DNA of 21,820 nt, taken from Choanephora cucurbitarum (taxonomy: Eukaryota; Mucoromycota; Mucoromycetes; Mucorales; Choanephoraceae). Location of the stretch: the NCBI GenBank assembly GCA_025331435.1, contig JAIWNI010000220.1:1-21820 (forward strand). Reading direction: 5' to 3'. Under the pieces are notes generated by a model. It was not told the DNA's origin, searched no databases, and was given only the letters and a program-made list of their open reading frames with translations. A program made the position numbers and the translations under genes. This document shows positions 1 to 9,181 of the stretch, in pieces (the stretch's first letter is position 1; every line of letters starts with the position of its first letter).

Positions 1-2625
1 CTTCATTGGCAAAGCCTTCCAGATGCTCTAATGTGATCTCACGTAGCCTGGCTTGAGCTTGATCGAGTTCGTGCTGGTCACCGAATTCAGTACAGAGTCG
101 GTCGTAAATGACAGAATCAGCGCCCTTGCAGAGCAAGACGATCCGATCACTATCATGGGGCTTGACAATCACACTCATTCTCTTTCGATTCGAGTTGAAT
201 TCAAGTACGTTCAAGAGGTCGTATTTCTTCTTTCGGCCCATGACCTCCACCGTCAGCACATTGGATTCTCGGCCTAAAAAGACAAAGCCTAGATCGCGCG
301 CAGAAGCCACCAGTGCAGACTCATCGGGCGATTGCGCTTTGTATTCAATGTGATGTCTGTTTGTACTGTCTGGTCGATCGGCAAGTGCTGTATGACACAA
401 TGCTAGTGCTGAAAAGAAATGGACCACAGAGGCAGCATGTTGATCGTCCCTTTCGAGGTCGTCATAGATTACGGGATCGATCAATGTTGGATTGGATCCA
501 ACGTATTTGTTTTTGAATAGCGTTGCTTGTTTGCTATACATGACTTTTCTTGCATGATCCAAATCGTCTTGTCTCATGTCTGATATATGTGAGCCTTGGC
601 GGATGTCTGCACCGGCAGATGCTTCAGTTTTACCCATGCCATAAGAGATTCCATTGATCGTTGCCTTTCTTGACTCCATTACATTCTGAGTCAATGTGCC
701 GGTTTTGTCTGAAAAGATGTATTCAATTTGGCCAAGGTCGTCACATATATTCCATGTCTTTGGTACACAAGGTGTGTCTGTTGGTTCATGATACATGTCT
801 AGATCAGCATAGACAAAATAAGCCTTTTTAAAAAAAAAGAATCAATACCATTCACTCTCTATCACAACCTATCACTTACAACTAATGTCTTTACGATCTC
901 TACTGAAATATAAAGAGAGATAGGCACAATGTTTTGATATAAAATAAGAGTCACCCTATAGAGATGCTAGCATGAATGGACAAAGAGCAATGGTGTCTCG
1001 TCTGTCTTACCAAAACGTAATGAAGCCTAAATAAGAAGCACTTGTGCCTTCAATTCCATAATCAAAGTAGCGTGATGATCCTGAAGCATTAAACTTGATA
1101 CTAGACAATACAGAGCTAATGATACAAAGAATAGCCAAAATACAGAAATTGGCAACTACCTACAACCATGTCATTAGAGAGACTTTAAGCGAGACAATTC
1201 ACTTACATAAGGATTTGTTGCTTTCGACATTTTACTTCGCTTTGAAGGTGTAGTACTACCAGAATTCAACATGATTTTCGTTTCTGCGCCCGTATAAACA
1301 ATGACACCAATAGCCCAACGTGTGTTCCTCAAGACACAGCCTCGTAACAACAGATTGTTATAGGTGACTGCTTCTGTCTTTTGATGGGTTACTGTACTCT
1401 CATCATCTGGCTGTTCAATATCCCATCGCATCAACACCATTGTACTGATAGAGATTGACATTGGGTGGTTCACTTTCAAAGTAGAAATAGGCACGCTCAC
1501 AGTCATGTACGGTCCTTAATTCGCCTGTAGCCTTTAATCCCTGACGTACCTTTAGATTTGTCTCACCATCCAAGTTCTGTGTCTCAACGTAACAGAGATT
1601 ATCCATTTCAGAGGTCGACAGGATAATGATATCGGCCGGCACATCCTCGTCGTTCCGTATCATCACATAGTCACCCACTTGAACATCTTGCCATTCAACA
1701 TATTGCCAACCCACATTGCATTCAGGTAAAGGTGCTCATCTGGGGAGAGTGCTGAACAATTGGTATTGATATGAACAGAAGAAGATCTGCGTCGAATGGA
1801 TGCTGTGGTTGTTCGATGTAACACTGAGTGCGGAATAATACCGGGCCGGTAAATCTGTTTGCCAGCAGATGACTTGAAGAGACCGTTCATATCGGTGCGA
1901 AATGTACCTGAGTGCTTTCGTATTTTATGTAAGCTTAGTGGAAGAAGATGGTTCTTGGTCTGATTTTCTTCAGTTGTGTTTTCATCCACTTGATTTAACG
2001 GTCGATCGAAATCCAATTCGACTCGCTTGTTTGGTTTTTTGGCCAATGCCATTCGATAGGTGTGCGTAAATCGATTGTCTATTCCAGCCAACATACAGAA
2101 GAATCCAAGAAGAACATGAACTGCATGGAATCTACTTTTCTCTTTTTTCTTCTGGTAGATTCACATTTTTCCAGTGAATCAGAGTCAATGTCTTGGCCCT
2201 GTTGACTCGTTGATCACTTTTATTGCGTTTGGTGTCCTCAATGGCATCTTTTATACCAGTGATGATCAGATGGCGATGATAGGCAGAGCAGACACGGCTG
2301 GTTCTACTACTCCAAAGATAGGGAAACACTGTAGGATGACAAGGAATAGGAAATAAAGGTTGGCAACATTACGAAATTGTTCAAACAAATTCTTTGGTAT
2401 GAATGATAGAGGTGTATATTTGGCAGTTCGAACTCGGTTTGGTACATACGAATGACCTATCAATCTTCCCTTTTCATCATAGTCTGAGGCAGGTGGTTTC
2501 ATGTTGACATAGATCCTACGCCTCTGTTGCATATAAGAAGAGGTTGATTCTGTTCTATGGATTCTATCTGTTTCTTCATCTTTGGATGATCTTTTAGAGA
2601 ACTTCCAGCTTAATCGTTTATTCAT
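1..2625 (-). CDS. P4-ATPase phospholipid flippase, Dnf1/2-like, 3' end cut by window, apparent frameshifts
   Basis: Type IV P-type ATPases move phospholipids from the outer to the cytosolic leaflet of plasma or Golgi/endosomal membranes. Exons: 2625-1207, 1159-1011, 955-880 and 823-1, with GT-AG introns of 47, 55 and 56 nt. Seen in order: an N-terminal flippase signature (KNLFEQFRNVANLYFLFLVI), an ALPIIAI...ITGIKDAIED segment, the actuator DGET loop (1559-1570), YNNLLLRGCVLRNT, the P4-specific PISLYISVEIVKT helix (exon 880-955), the phosphorylation motif DKTGTLT (Asp codon 707-709), a SPDES nucleotide-binding loop and CKGADSVIY near the left edge. PISL in place of PEGL marks a P4 member. The frame breaks at about 2269, 2145, 1729 and 1432, each by one base, with conserved protein on both sides. 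The start at 2625 is the first ATG of the conserved frame; a TTTCTTTCAG just upstream resembles a 3' splice site, so a further 5' exon is possible. The family is certain; whether the gene is intact is not. Confidence 0.93.
1427..1437 (-). other. apparent 1-base insertion in flippase frame (site 4)
   Basis: The frame reads PPNVNLYQYNGV and then DAMGY and a stop. The next frame gives MRWDIEQ followed by YNNLLLRGCVLRNT. In fungal Dnf proteins a YxGxMRW-type motif occurs exactly here, so one surplus base (about 1432) separates the two halves. Candidate introns would be only 25-39 nt and would remove MRW. Confidence 0.8.
1722..1734 (-). other. apparent 1-base deletion in flippase frame (site 3)
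   Basis: The upstream frame reads CSALSPDEHL. The conserved actuator-domain entry ECNVGWQYVEWQDVQVGDYV is one base out of register. One extra T in the coding-strand TTT (plus-strand AAA 1728-1730) would join them. Possible introns here would be about 40 nt with poor donors. Confidence 0.65.
2140..2150 (-). other. apparent 1-base insertion in an A-run of the flippase frame (site 2)
   Basis: The frame reads WKNVNLPEEK and stops at TAG shortly afterwards. Removing one base from the six-base A-run on the coding strand (T-run at 2143-2148) carries it into the frame of GIDNRFTHTYRM. This linker is less conserved than the other sites, and no intron in the compatible phase was found, so an error or real slip in the homopolymer is the simplest reading. 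Confidence 0.6.
2262..2272 (-). other. apparent 1-base deletion in flippase frame (site 1)
   Basis: Upstream the frame reads SALPIIAI and then hits TGA. The conserved continuation IITGIKDAIED lies in the next frame, with no room for an intron. One added base (for example a second T) would give the uninterrupted family pattern of this membrane-proximal segment. Confidence 0.8.
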
Positions 2626-2944
2626 GATCTTGTTACCTGAAAGAAAAGAAAAGAAAAAATATATAAGAAAAAACTACTATGTATCTTTTTTTTTTATCGG
2701 ATAATGAAATTAGAGTTGTTGCATTGATTATGTTTACAGGTTCCGAAACAGCCATGACAACCTTTTCTTTATGATAATCACTTACTACCAATCAGAATAA
2801 ACGTATTTAATTTCATTAATTAAATAACAAAACAAGAAGAGAATGAAAAACATTCCAATTCATTGATTTATTGAATAAGCTCTAATGTGTAATATACAAT
2901 CATAAAAAAAAAGGGTCATAATAGTGATAAGGAATGGGAGGGGA
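2626..2944. other. intergenic region between cyclin and flippase
   Basis: AT-rich spacer between two minus-strand genes in tandem. On the coding strand it ends in a pyrimidine-rich TTTCTTTCAG beside the flippase start, which could be the acceptor of an intron in the 5' leader. No ORF of interest was seen. Confidence 0.5.
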
Positions 2945-3206
2945 TTATTGCCAAAATCTACAGTGTTTTTTATCCAGCAATGAATGATCTTTGCCTTCAA
3001 ATTTTCGTTTTTTGGATGAATGCATGCGGATAGGTGATACTTGAATAGGTGTTTGTGCAGGTGAAGAAGAGATAGAACTAGGGAGTGAGAGTGATAGGCC
3101 AGGTGCCTTGAGGGAACATTGAGTACACATACAAGCATAATGACAACCTGGACTATTGATGCATGTATTGACTGAAGAAGGTGTTTCACAGACAGGTGAA
3201 GGTGGG

Positions 3207-4044
3207 TTATGATAGAGATGATAAGGGAGGTGAAGGTAATGAAGATGTAAATGAGGATAGACAAGAGGCAAGATCATATAGGCTAGTTGGTATATGATGC
3301 ATTCTTGCTTGTGTACGCATATGCAACAGACGATGCCAGTGATCGAATGTGGGTTGATCGATATAGAGTTGGTAGTTGATCAGTTCAAGAAAATAGCGCT
3401 CGGCCGTATTGATCTCCTGTACAGGTAATCCAGCAATCTTGGCCCAGGCTGAATTGCGGTAAGTCTTGTCCTGAACAAACTTGGAGGCAACTACCAAGCT
3501 GGCCAAGAACATTCTTCTGCCACAACTGATATATGCATTATGTTGCCATGAACCTTCTTGTTGTAGTTGTTGAAGAATGGAAGGCTGAACACGGAATATG
3601 TAGAAGAGGGCTGTCTGTAATGTACTGTAGGTTGTTCGAGATCGTTTAAGTACCTCTTGAATAAAAGTCCGCAATGGTACGACCGGCGATACTCGGGACT
3701 CTTTAAGCTGAGGATATGGTGTGGGATACCAGATAGATTCAATGACGACTGCATTTATATCTATCATTATGTTAGTCTACATGTGTCTATAGGACCATTA
3801 GAGTTCTATTACCAACTAATGCTTCCACATAAGCAATACGGTTTGTAGACACAAGGTGAGGTATAGGTAATGGATCCTTTAGAAAATGCTTCAATTCAAG
3901 CTGATTAGATCTATATCCATTGTTCTTTTTCTTGCTCTTTAAGGCATATAAGTCAGGATCAGTCTGAAGTGATGTCGAGAATACTTTGGATGTTGTCAAG
4001 CTATTGTCTAATGTATGAAGATCGACGTGATATCTAAAGTCCAT
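3207..4044 (-). CDS. PCL-type (Pho85) cyclin
   Basis: Regulatory subunit for a Pho85/CDK5-type kinase; the nearest family members are the Pcl5/Pcl1-like cyclins that link nutrient state to transcription-factor turnover or the cell cycle. Exon 1 is 4044-3813 and exon 2 starts at 3760. The 52-nt GT-AG intron restores YVEALVDINAVVIESIWYPT. The cyclin box follows: TFIQEVLKRSRTTYSTLQTA, CGRRMFLASLVVASKFVQDK, NSAWAKIAGLPVQEIN and ERYFLELINYQLYIDQPTFD. In the plain frame the protein ends at 3207 (261 aa) with a Ser/Pro-rich tail. A second open frame continues to 2945 with a more protein-like tail (SPIRMHSSKKRKFEGKDH). A 34-nt GT-AG segment (3316-3283) or a single-base slip would connect them, so the C-terminus is uncertain. 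The cyclin assignment is solid; the subgroup is a best guess. Confidence 0.85.
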
Positions 4045-4200
4045 TATTCCCCACTACTATTATCTTGTGGTTATTCTTTCTTTTTTTTATGGTTAAAAAA
4101 GAATATATAAAGTGTGTAGATATAAAAGAAAAAAAAATAATTAGCTGTATAAATAGACAGATATACAGTTTTTTTAAAAAAAAAAAAAAAAAGAAAGAAA
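4045..4200 (-). promoter_or_regulatory. promoter region of the cyclin gene
   Basis: On the coding strand a TATA-like TTATATATTC lies at 4110-4101, about 57 bp before the ATG. It is preceded by a pyrimidine tract containing a 17-base T-run (plus-strand A-run 4176-4192). Position and composition match the upstream regions of the other genes in this window. Confidence 0.45.
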
Positions 4201-4287
4201 ACGAGGGAAAAAAAAAGGAGGGGGGGGTTTAAAAGAAAGGAGAGTGTGATTGAGAGAGGAGAATGAGTGTAAAAAAAAAAAAAAAAA
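4169..4287. repeat. cluster of mononucleotide runs
   Basis: Within 120 bp there are T7 directly followed by A17 (4169-4192), A9 (4208-4216), G8 (4220-4227) and A17 (4271-4287). Such runs are slippage-prone and can act as nucleosome-excluding promoter DNA. Their exact lengths may not be reliable. Confidence 0.85.
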
Positions 4288-4701
4288 GCCAGCCCATGTT
4301 CGGAAAGTAGAAATTGTACTTGGCATTATTCTTTCTCCTTTAATTTCACTTTCTGAAATGATTGTATTCATGAACCACGTTTGACGGCGGACACTGAATT
4401 ATATGACTCTTCATGATTGGTGGATATGATTAGTCTAGAAATACCACCAGTCTCATCATGAGTTTAAGATTAGAACGGTCATTCAACAGATAAAGTATAA
4501 AATATAGGCGGGGTTGTAAGTATATATAGATAAAAAAAAAACAAAAGGCGGCTTTTGTAACTACATAAGAGATGTCTATGGCTATATTGAGTGCTGAGTC
4601 AAAATAATAAATTCAATTGGATATCTACTCAAATGTAATTTAATAAAATTTCTTTAGATGTGTGATTTTGTTTGTTCAGCTAATCATCTCTATTGAAAGA
4701 A

Positions 4702-5016
4702 ATGGAGGGCTGCCAACATGCGAAAAGTAAAGAGAAGGAGGATGATGCCCTTTTTATACATGTTTATGATGCCTACATGTCGAAATCAGTTTTTAAGCCC
4801 CCCTTTTCCTTTTTGCTTATTGGGTCGATTCTTTTTTCTATTTTGAGCATCTTATTCTGTTTGTTATTCGAAAATCAGACAACACTTTCTCTTACTGTCT
4901 TACCTCATCGGATTTTGTTTCTGTTTAAGGAGTACATAGGAAACAATAACAAACTCCTCTATATACGCCACTCTGATCAATCTAGTGTGAATCTACAAAG
5001 TGGTGTTATTTGCTAA
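4702..5016 (+). CDS. hypothetical small ORF, doubtful
   Basis: An intact 104-codon ORF from ATG 4702. The N-terminus is charged and mixed (MEGCQHAKSKEKEDDALF), followed by one hydrophobic stretch (FSFLLIGSILFSILSILFCL) that could be a membrane span, then a polar tail. I do not recognise it. It stands alone in a gene-poor region, without an obvious TATA box, and its AT-rich composition could give such an ORF by chance. It could equally be part of an unseen spliced gene. Confidence 0.2.
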   Translation: MEGCQHAKSKEKEDDALFIHVYDAYMSKSVFKPPFSFLLIGSILFSILSILFCLLFENQTTLSLTVLPHRILFLFKEYIGNNNKLLYIRHSDQSSVNLQSGVIC

Positions 5017-5301
5017 AAAGATCATGAATCTCTTTCAGGGAGAAACTAGCCTAGGTTGTGTTGTCAAAGGAGAATGACTCAATGGTGTGTTTCATATAAA
5101 GATTTATACAATGTCATGCAGGCTGAGAAAAAAAAAAAGGGAGAATTTAGGTATGGAAATTGACGGTTTTGAAATTACACATGGTGTTTTGATACATTGG
5201 TCAAATTACCATCTGAAAGTGGCATGTTTCCTAATGATCTTTTTGTTATGCACAAAACAGGAGAGTTTCATCTTCTCATCTCCTAGAGAAAGACTCTTTT
5301 G

Positions 5302-5333
5302 AGTGAATTATACCATCTCCTATAGAATTCACT
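5302..5333. repeat. inverted repeat, 8-bp perfect arms
   Basis: AGTGAATT at 5302-5309 pairs with AATTCACT at 5326-5333 across a 16-nt loop. Allowing one bulged base the pairing extends by about three more bases (ATA/TAT). It could fold as a hairpin in RNA or be a binding palindrome. It is not followed by a T-run. Confidence 0.5.
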
Positions 5334-5889
5334 TATTCTGTCAGGGAAAAAAAATAAGCTTTTCTTGGTATTGTTATAGAATGAGATTATAGCATCCTAT
5401 ACCTAATCAAATCTGACTTGTAACTCTGTAGTTATACTGATGTATAAAGTAACACGAACATCCATGTATAGACAATTGTGAAATATATTAGTATAGCGAC
5501 CCCTGTGTATTATGAAAACCTTCTTCTACTCTTGAAGTTTAATAAAGCTATACAAAAGTCTCAAAAAGTACTTACAGATAGTCTTTATTATTACAATCAC
5601 ACAGGATACAACAGGTACCAGCCTTATGCAAATACCCTCCTTAGATAAGCATAATGAGGATACAGTTAAGCTTTCTCTTTTTCATTTCGATTCTTTATCC
5701 AACAGGTTGGTTCATCTACTCTCCTAAATAGTGATAAAGAGGACACCCAAATGAACAGTAGAGAAAAAAGGAGAGAAGAAGGGGATAAGGGTTGTGACTA
5801 AGATGTTATTTATTTGGGAAAGAAAGAGGGAAAACAAACAAGCTGGGATAGAGGTGTAACAAAAGAATGGGATAGAGAAGTTTATCAAC

Positions 5890-7143
5890 TTAATCATATC
5901 TTGATCTTCTACCGCTTGGAGAACGAGAGCGAGAGGATCGCTCATAGTCTCTGCGTGATCTTCTGTTATAGCGATCCATTTCGCCGGCGAAATCATCGTC
6001 GTAATCCCGTCTATCACGACTACGATGTTCGCTTCTACTATAACCACGGTCAGAATAACGACGATAATCTCTATGCCTACCTCCTCCATCACGGCGCTCA
6101 TGATAGTCGTATCGAGAGCGAGTATAGTCTCTGGCGTGATGGTTGTTGTGATGTCTTTGTTGACGCGATTGCTACACAAAATCATCAGTTTGACTGTTAT
6201 TGATAAAGCATGCATTACTCACTCTCATCTGTTCAATTGTATCACGAATCTTAAGATAGCCTTGATGTTGCTTACCCTGATAATGGGCTTCTAATCTATC
6301 GGAAGAATCATTTGTTACCAAAAAAGCGCCACACACATCGCATACCTCCATACGCTTTTCTGCCTTGCTTAAGCCATCAGCGTTCTAATAAGATTTGGTT
6401 AGATAATAGGATTCAGGTAGGTCAAGTACTTACCTCTTTGAACTGAGTCAGTTCTTCTTGAAGTTTGTCCACCTGTGATTGCAAATCAGCTGCTTCTTGT
6501 ACACGACCTTCTTCACCTGCTTCTTCCACTTTTTGCAACAATTCTTTAATCTTGACATCTAGTAAAACCATTTTCTCTTCTCTTTCTTCTTTACGCACCT
6601 CTGCGGCCTATAGAGATAGGTTAACTGTTGTTCGTTTATTATTATTATTATTTGTGATTACCTTGTCATCTAGTTGAATGTTCAATCGACCATTACCTTG
6701 TCGAATCTTGCGAGAAAGATCAGCAATAAGCTTATTGAGGTAGTCAAAAAATTCGTTTTCATAGGGATATTTGTTTTTATCAGGTGTCTTTTGGTATTTT
6801 TCCTTTAAACGATCATTATGGATTTTATCACATGCACCTTCATTTCAACATCAGTCTAACTGTATTTGATTGCAAACATCAACTTACCCAAGTCTGATTT
6901 GGTGTTGGTAAACAGTTGAGAGGGACAGAAGGCAACAAGATAATGTTTACATACCTAGTCCATTTGTGAGTTTTCATAACAAAGAAAAGATGGTGTTACT
7001 TACACTGTCATCCCAGAAATCCTTATTGTCAACGTCTACATATTGAGACATGAGCTCTTCAAGCATGGCCTTTTGATAGTCTAGAGCAAAAATAAAGATG
7101 AGTTTAAAGAGAACATGAAGCGAACACAAAGTGAGTTACCCAT
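5890..7143 (-). CDS. LUC7L3: Luc7-family U1 snRNP protein, LUC7L3-like
   Basis: Luc7 proteins belong to the U1 snRNP and help choose 5' splice sites. Seven exons: 7143-7140, 7080-7004, 6954-6888, 6837-6662, 6607-6434, 6384-6223 and 6171-5890. The introns are 49-59 nt; the spliced length is 942 nt, giving 313 aa with no frame break. Zinc finger 1 is CCCH: Cys29, Cys37, Cys52, His56 in VCKHYLVAFCPSQLFTNTKS...ACDKIH. A coiled coil (about 110-165) follows, then C2H2 finger 2: Cys181, Cys184, His200, His206 (CDVCGAFL...HYQGKQHQGY). Residues 221-313 form an Arg/Ser/Asp/Tyr-rich tail ending SPSGRRSRYD. The wording FCPSQLFTNTKSDLG fits the LUC7L3 (CROP) branch better than LUC7L. The first coding exon is just ATGG, so the start codon is separated from the rest by a 59-nt intron. 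The gene is head-to-head with the Gdown1-like gene. Confidence 0.93.
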
Positions 7144-7543
7144 TGTATATGTCTGATGATCAAGGAAGAAAGAAATAGAAGCACCAAAAAAAAAACAATC
7201 ACTCATGAAGATGACGTAGCCAATTCATACACTTAATTTGGACATTCTCTATTTTGTAATTGGGACACATGTATTTTAATTTCTAGACATTTTCATCCAA
7301 GAAAATGTCCCAAAAAGAAATTAGAGACAAAGGAGACAAGTAGTGGCTATGGATTAGAATACAAGTCATGTTTCGCTTCAATCAAACTATGCATATCTTA
7401 CTTAAAAAAGAAAATAAGATAATTGACCAATCAGAATGTTCCTTTTCTCTCTCTCTCTCTCTCTCTTTTTTTTCTACTCACACGCCTATATTTTCTTATT
7501 ATTGCATGATAAGAGCCCTTCTAAGTAAAAAAAAATCTACACT
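7144..7543. promoter_or_regulatory. bidirectional promoter region, Luc7-like and Gdown1-like genes
   Basis: 400 bp separate two divergent start codons. Visible elements are a CCAAT box (ACCAATCAG, CCAAT at 7427-7431), a TC dinucleotide repeat running into T8 (about 7446-7473) upstream of the plus-strand gene, and a 10-base T-run on the coding strand of the Luc7-like gene (about 7184-7193). No clear TATA box was seen. Confidence 0.6.
7446..7473. repeat. TC microsatellite plus T-run
   Basis: About ten TC units followed by a run of T. It is on the coding strand of the gene starting at 7544. A similar tract precedes the PPP4R1 start at about 14093-14115. Confidence 0.85.
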
Positions 7544-8493
7544 ATGAACCATACACCTATAATACGCCATCACCCTTATGCCTATTGCGATGGCAAGTCA
7601 AATAGTACAGAACAGAAATTAAGTCAATATACACGACCCGAACTTCAACAACTTCAACAAAAGAACGTTCAACTTTTGAGCAACGAGTGAGGCTATATGT
7701 TGTTTTTGAGATAAGCTAGCCAAACTGACCTTTTCTGATAGTTCTATGGTCAATACATTACCTGATAAAGGAGCTAAACTGAAAGAAATCAATGCAATCA
7801 TTGATCGATTGTTATTAGACAGTCGCACTATTTCAGCTTCAGATGACATTACAGTAGAAAACACAGATACTCTTGACTGTCCACTTACAAAGAAACTAGA
7901 TGAAATGACAGTGCTGACATCGCATCAAGGTGCTAGAAAACGGTCGGTTGATTTAGCTAACCAGCAGGCCTATCATCATCATCCAGTCAACAGTCTGTTG
8001 GTGAAACGATCTCATCATCAAAGACCTTCTCTCTCTATCTTTCAACACTATATCCAACCACAACAATCAAATGATAGTCATAATGTAAAGAAGTATATCT
8101 TAGAGAGTCTTCAGTGTGTTTATTCTTTTATTTATTATTATAGGCTAAAGTAAGAATGCTTTCATTAGATGAATCCATGACATTACAACAACAACAGCAA
8201 TTCTCTGTTCAGCAGGTAAAGTCCTATTTTAATTAAATCTGTATGCTGTTTGTTCACCTCTATTTGTTTAGTCTGAGCGTTCTTTAGATTATCGACGTCC
8301 AAGTAAGCAATTGTTAAATTCACTTAAGTAATGTAGCCTATCTAAACTAGTTGAAGCCTATTGCCCTAACCTTCTTTATAGTCTCCCTGCCGATGTCATT
8401 GAAGATGAAGATAGTGATCAGTATGAATTCCAGTCAAAGACAGATGAATCAGATCAAGAAGAAGAAGAAGGCGAACATATGATGATCGATTAA
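7544..8493 (+). CDS. POLR2M: probable Gdown1/GRINL1A (POLR2M) homologue
   Basis: In animals Gdown1 binds RNA polymerase II, competes with TFIIF and makes transcription Mediator-dependent. Exons: 7544-7686, 7742-8084, 8144-8215, 8272-8327 and 8382-8493; GT-AG introns of 54-59 nt; 726 nt, 241 aa, no frame break. Two blocks resemble the family. Residues 31-60 (RPELQQLQQKNVQLLSN then LPDKGAKL at 54-61) resemble the N-terminal helix plus LPDKGKKI of Gdown1. Near the end, RMLSLDESMTLQQQQQ resembles its LLSIEESLALQKQQ, followed by an acidic tail (IEDEDSDQYEF). The middle is low-complexity, His/Gln/Ser-rich and divergent. The protein is shorter than the human one (about 368 aa). Spacing and order of the two motifs support the call, but it rests on remembered motifs, not a search. 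A generic coiled-coil protein is the alternative. Confidence 0.68.
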
Positions 8494-8570
8494 AATAAAA
8501 TAATGAATTTATGACGGCTTATAACACTCTAAGCGGAAGTAGGATATGCGTTTCTCTTTTTTTTTTAAAA

Positions 8571-9181
8571 ATGTATTTTGTCATTATTCTGGCTTATGCC
8601 TTACTTGGCCTTGTGTTTCTTATTGAATATTGTTACGAATATAAGCGGACAGCAAGTACTATTCAGATCGCAGGTGATGATGGCGGGTCCAGTCGTTACC
8701 TGATCTCAGCCTGGTTCTTATGTCTCCTGGTGGTACCTTGTTTATCATGGGTAATCCCTTTATCCATAGGGAGTGGTGCAAGTGGGTTAGGGTTTATCCT
8801 TTTAATGCTAGGGATTTTATTGATGCGATGGACAACCTATGCCAATCGCTATTATTTGCGTGCTATGGCAACTACGGATGATCAACTGATTTGTACAGAA
8901 GGCCCCTATAGCTATATTCGTCATCCAGGTTATTTGGGCTATCTATTAGCCTGGATAGGTTTCGGATTGACGTTCGACCATTGGGTAGGATTGATCTTGG
9001 TCATTGTTTCTATCGGAATCGCCTATACCAAACGTATCTTGGCTGAAGAACAAATGATGTTGGATCGATTTGGCGTAGGTTATCAGCATTATATGGATGA
9101 GACATACAGGTAAGGAAAGCTGCGTGTACTGAATTCTTCTTTACTCAACCTTCTTTTAGGGTTCTCTATCGAATTATCTAG
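8571..9181 (+). CDS. ICMT-family membrane methyltransferase
   Basis: Integral-membrane, SAM-dependent methyltransferase of the isoprenylcysteine carboxyl methyltransferase/phospholipid methyltransferase fold. Exons 8571-9109 and 9160-9181 with a 50-nt intron; 186 aa. Membrane spans lie at about 2-18, 44-64, 69-86 and 123-152. The SAM-binding signature CTEGPYSYIRHPGYLGYLL (RHPGYLG at 117-123) and a later EE pair (159-160, ILAEEQMML) are the family hallmarks, and splicing gives the usual ending HYMDETYRVLYRII. Without splicing it would stop two bases past the donor GT. An in-frame ATG at 8511 would add 20 residues, but lies only 17 nt after the preceding stop, so 8571 is preferred. It is shorter than Ste14 (about 239 aa), so the substrate (prenylated protein, lipid or other) is open. 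Confidence 0.82.

Larger units (their letters stand above)
4288..5889. other. long gene-poor interval
   Basis: About 1.6 kb between the cyclin promoter and the 3' end of the Luc7-like gene. Apart from the doubtful 104-codon ORF and an inverted repeat at 5302-5333, I see no conserved protein, tRNA or transposon end. The right part (about 5700-5889) should hold the 3' UTR of the Luc7-like gene. Confidence 0.5.

Noticed and set aside
5087..5302. 71-codon plus-strand ORF
   Set aside because: Short, AT-rich and contains a 10-base A-run; no features of a real protein.
8103..8153. Read-through of the Gdown1-like exon 2 to the stop at 8153
   Set aside because: Donor GTAAAG at 8085 and acceptor at 8143 give a 59-nt intron and lead directly into the conserved RMLSLDES block.
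8511..8570. Upstream ATG for the methyltransferase
   Set aside because: Only 17 nt after the previous stop codon, and the added 20 residues are not membrane-like; ATG 8571 starts directly at the first membrane span.
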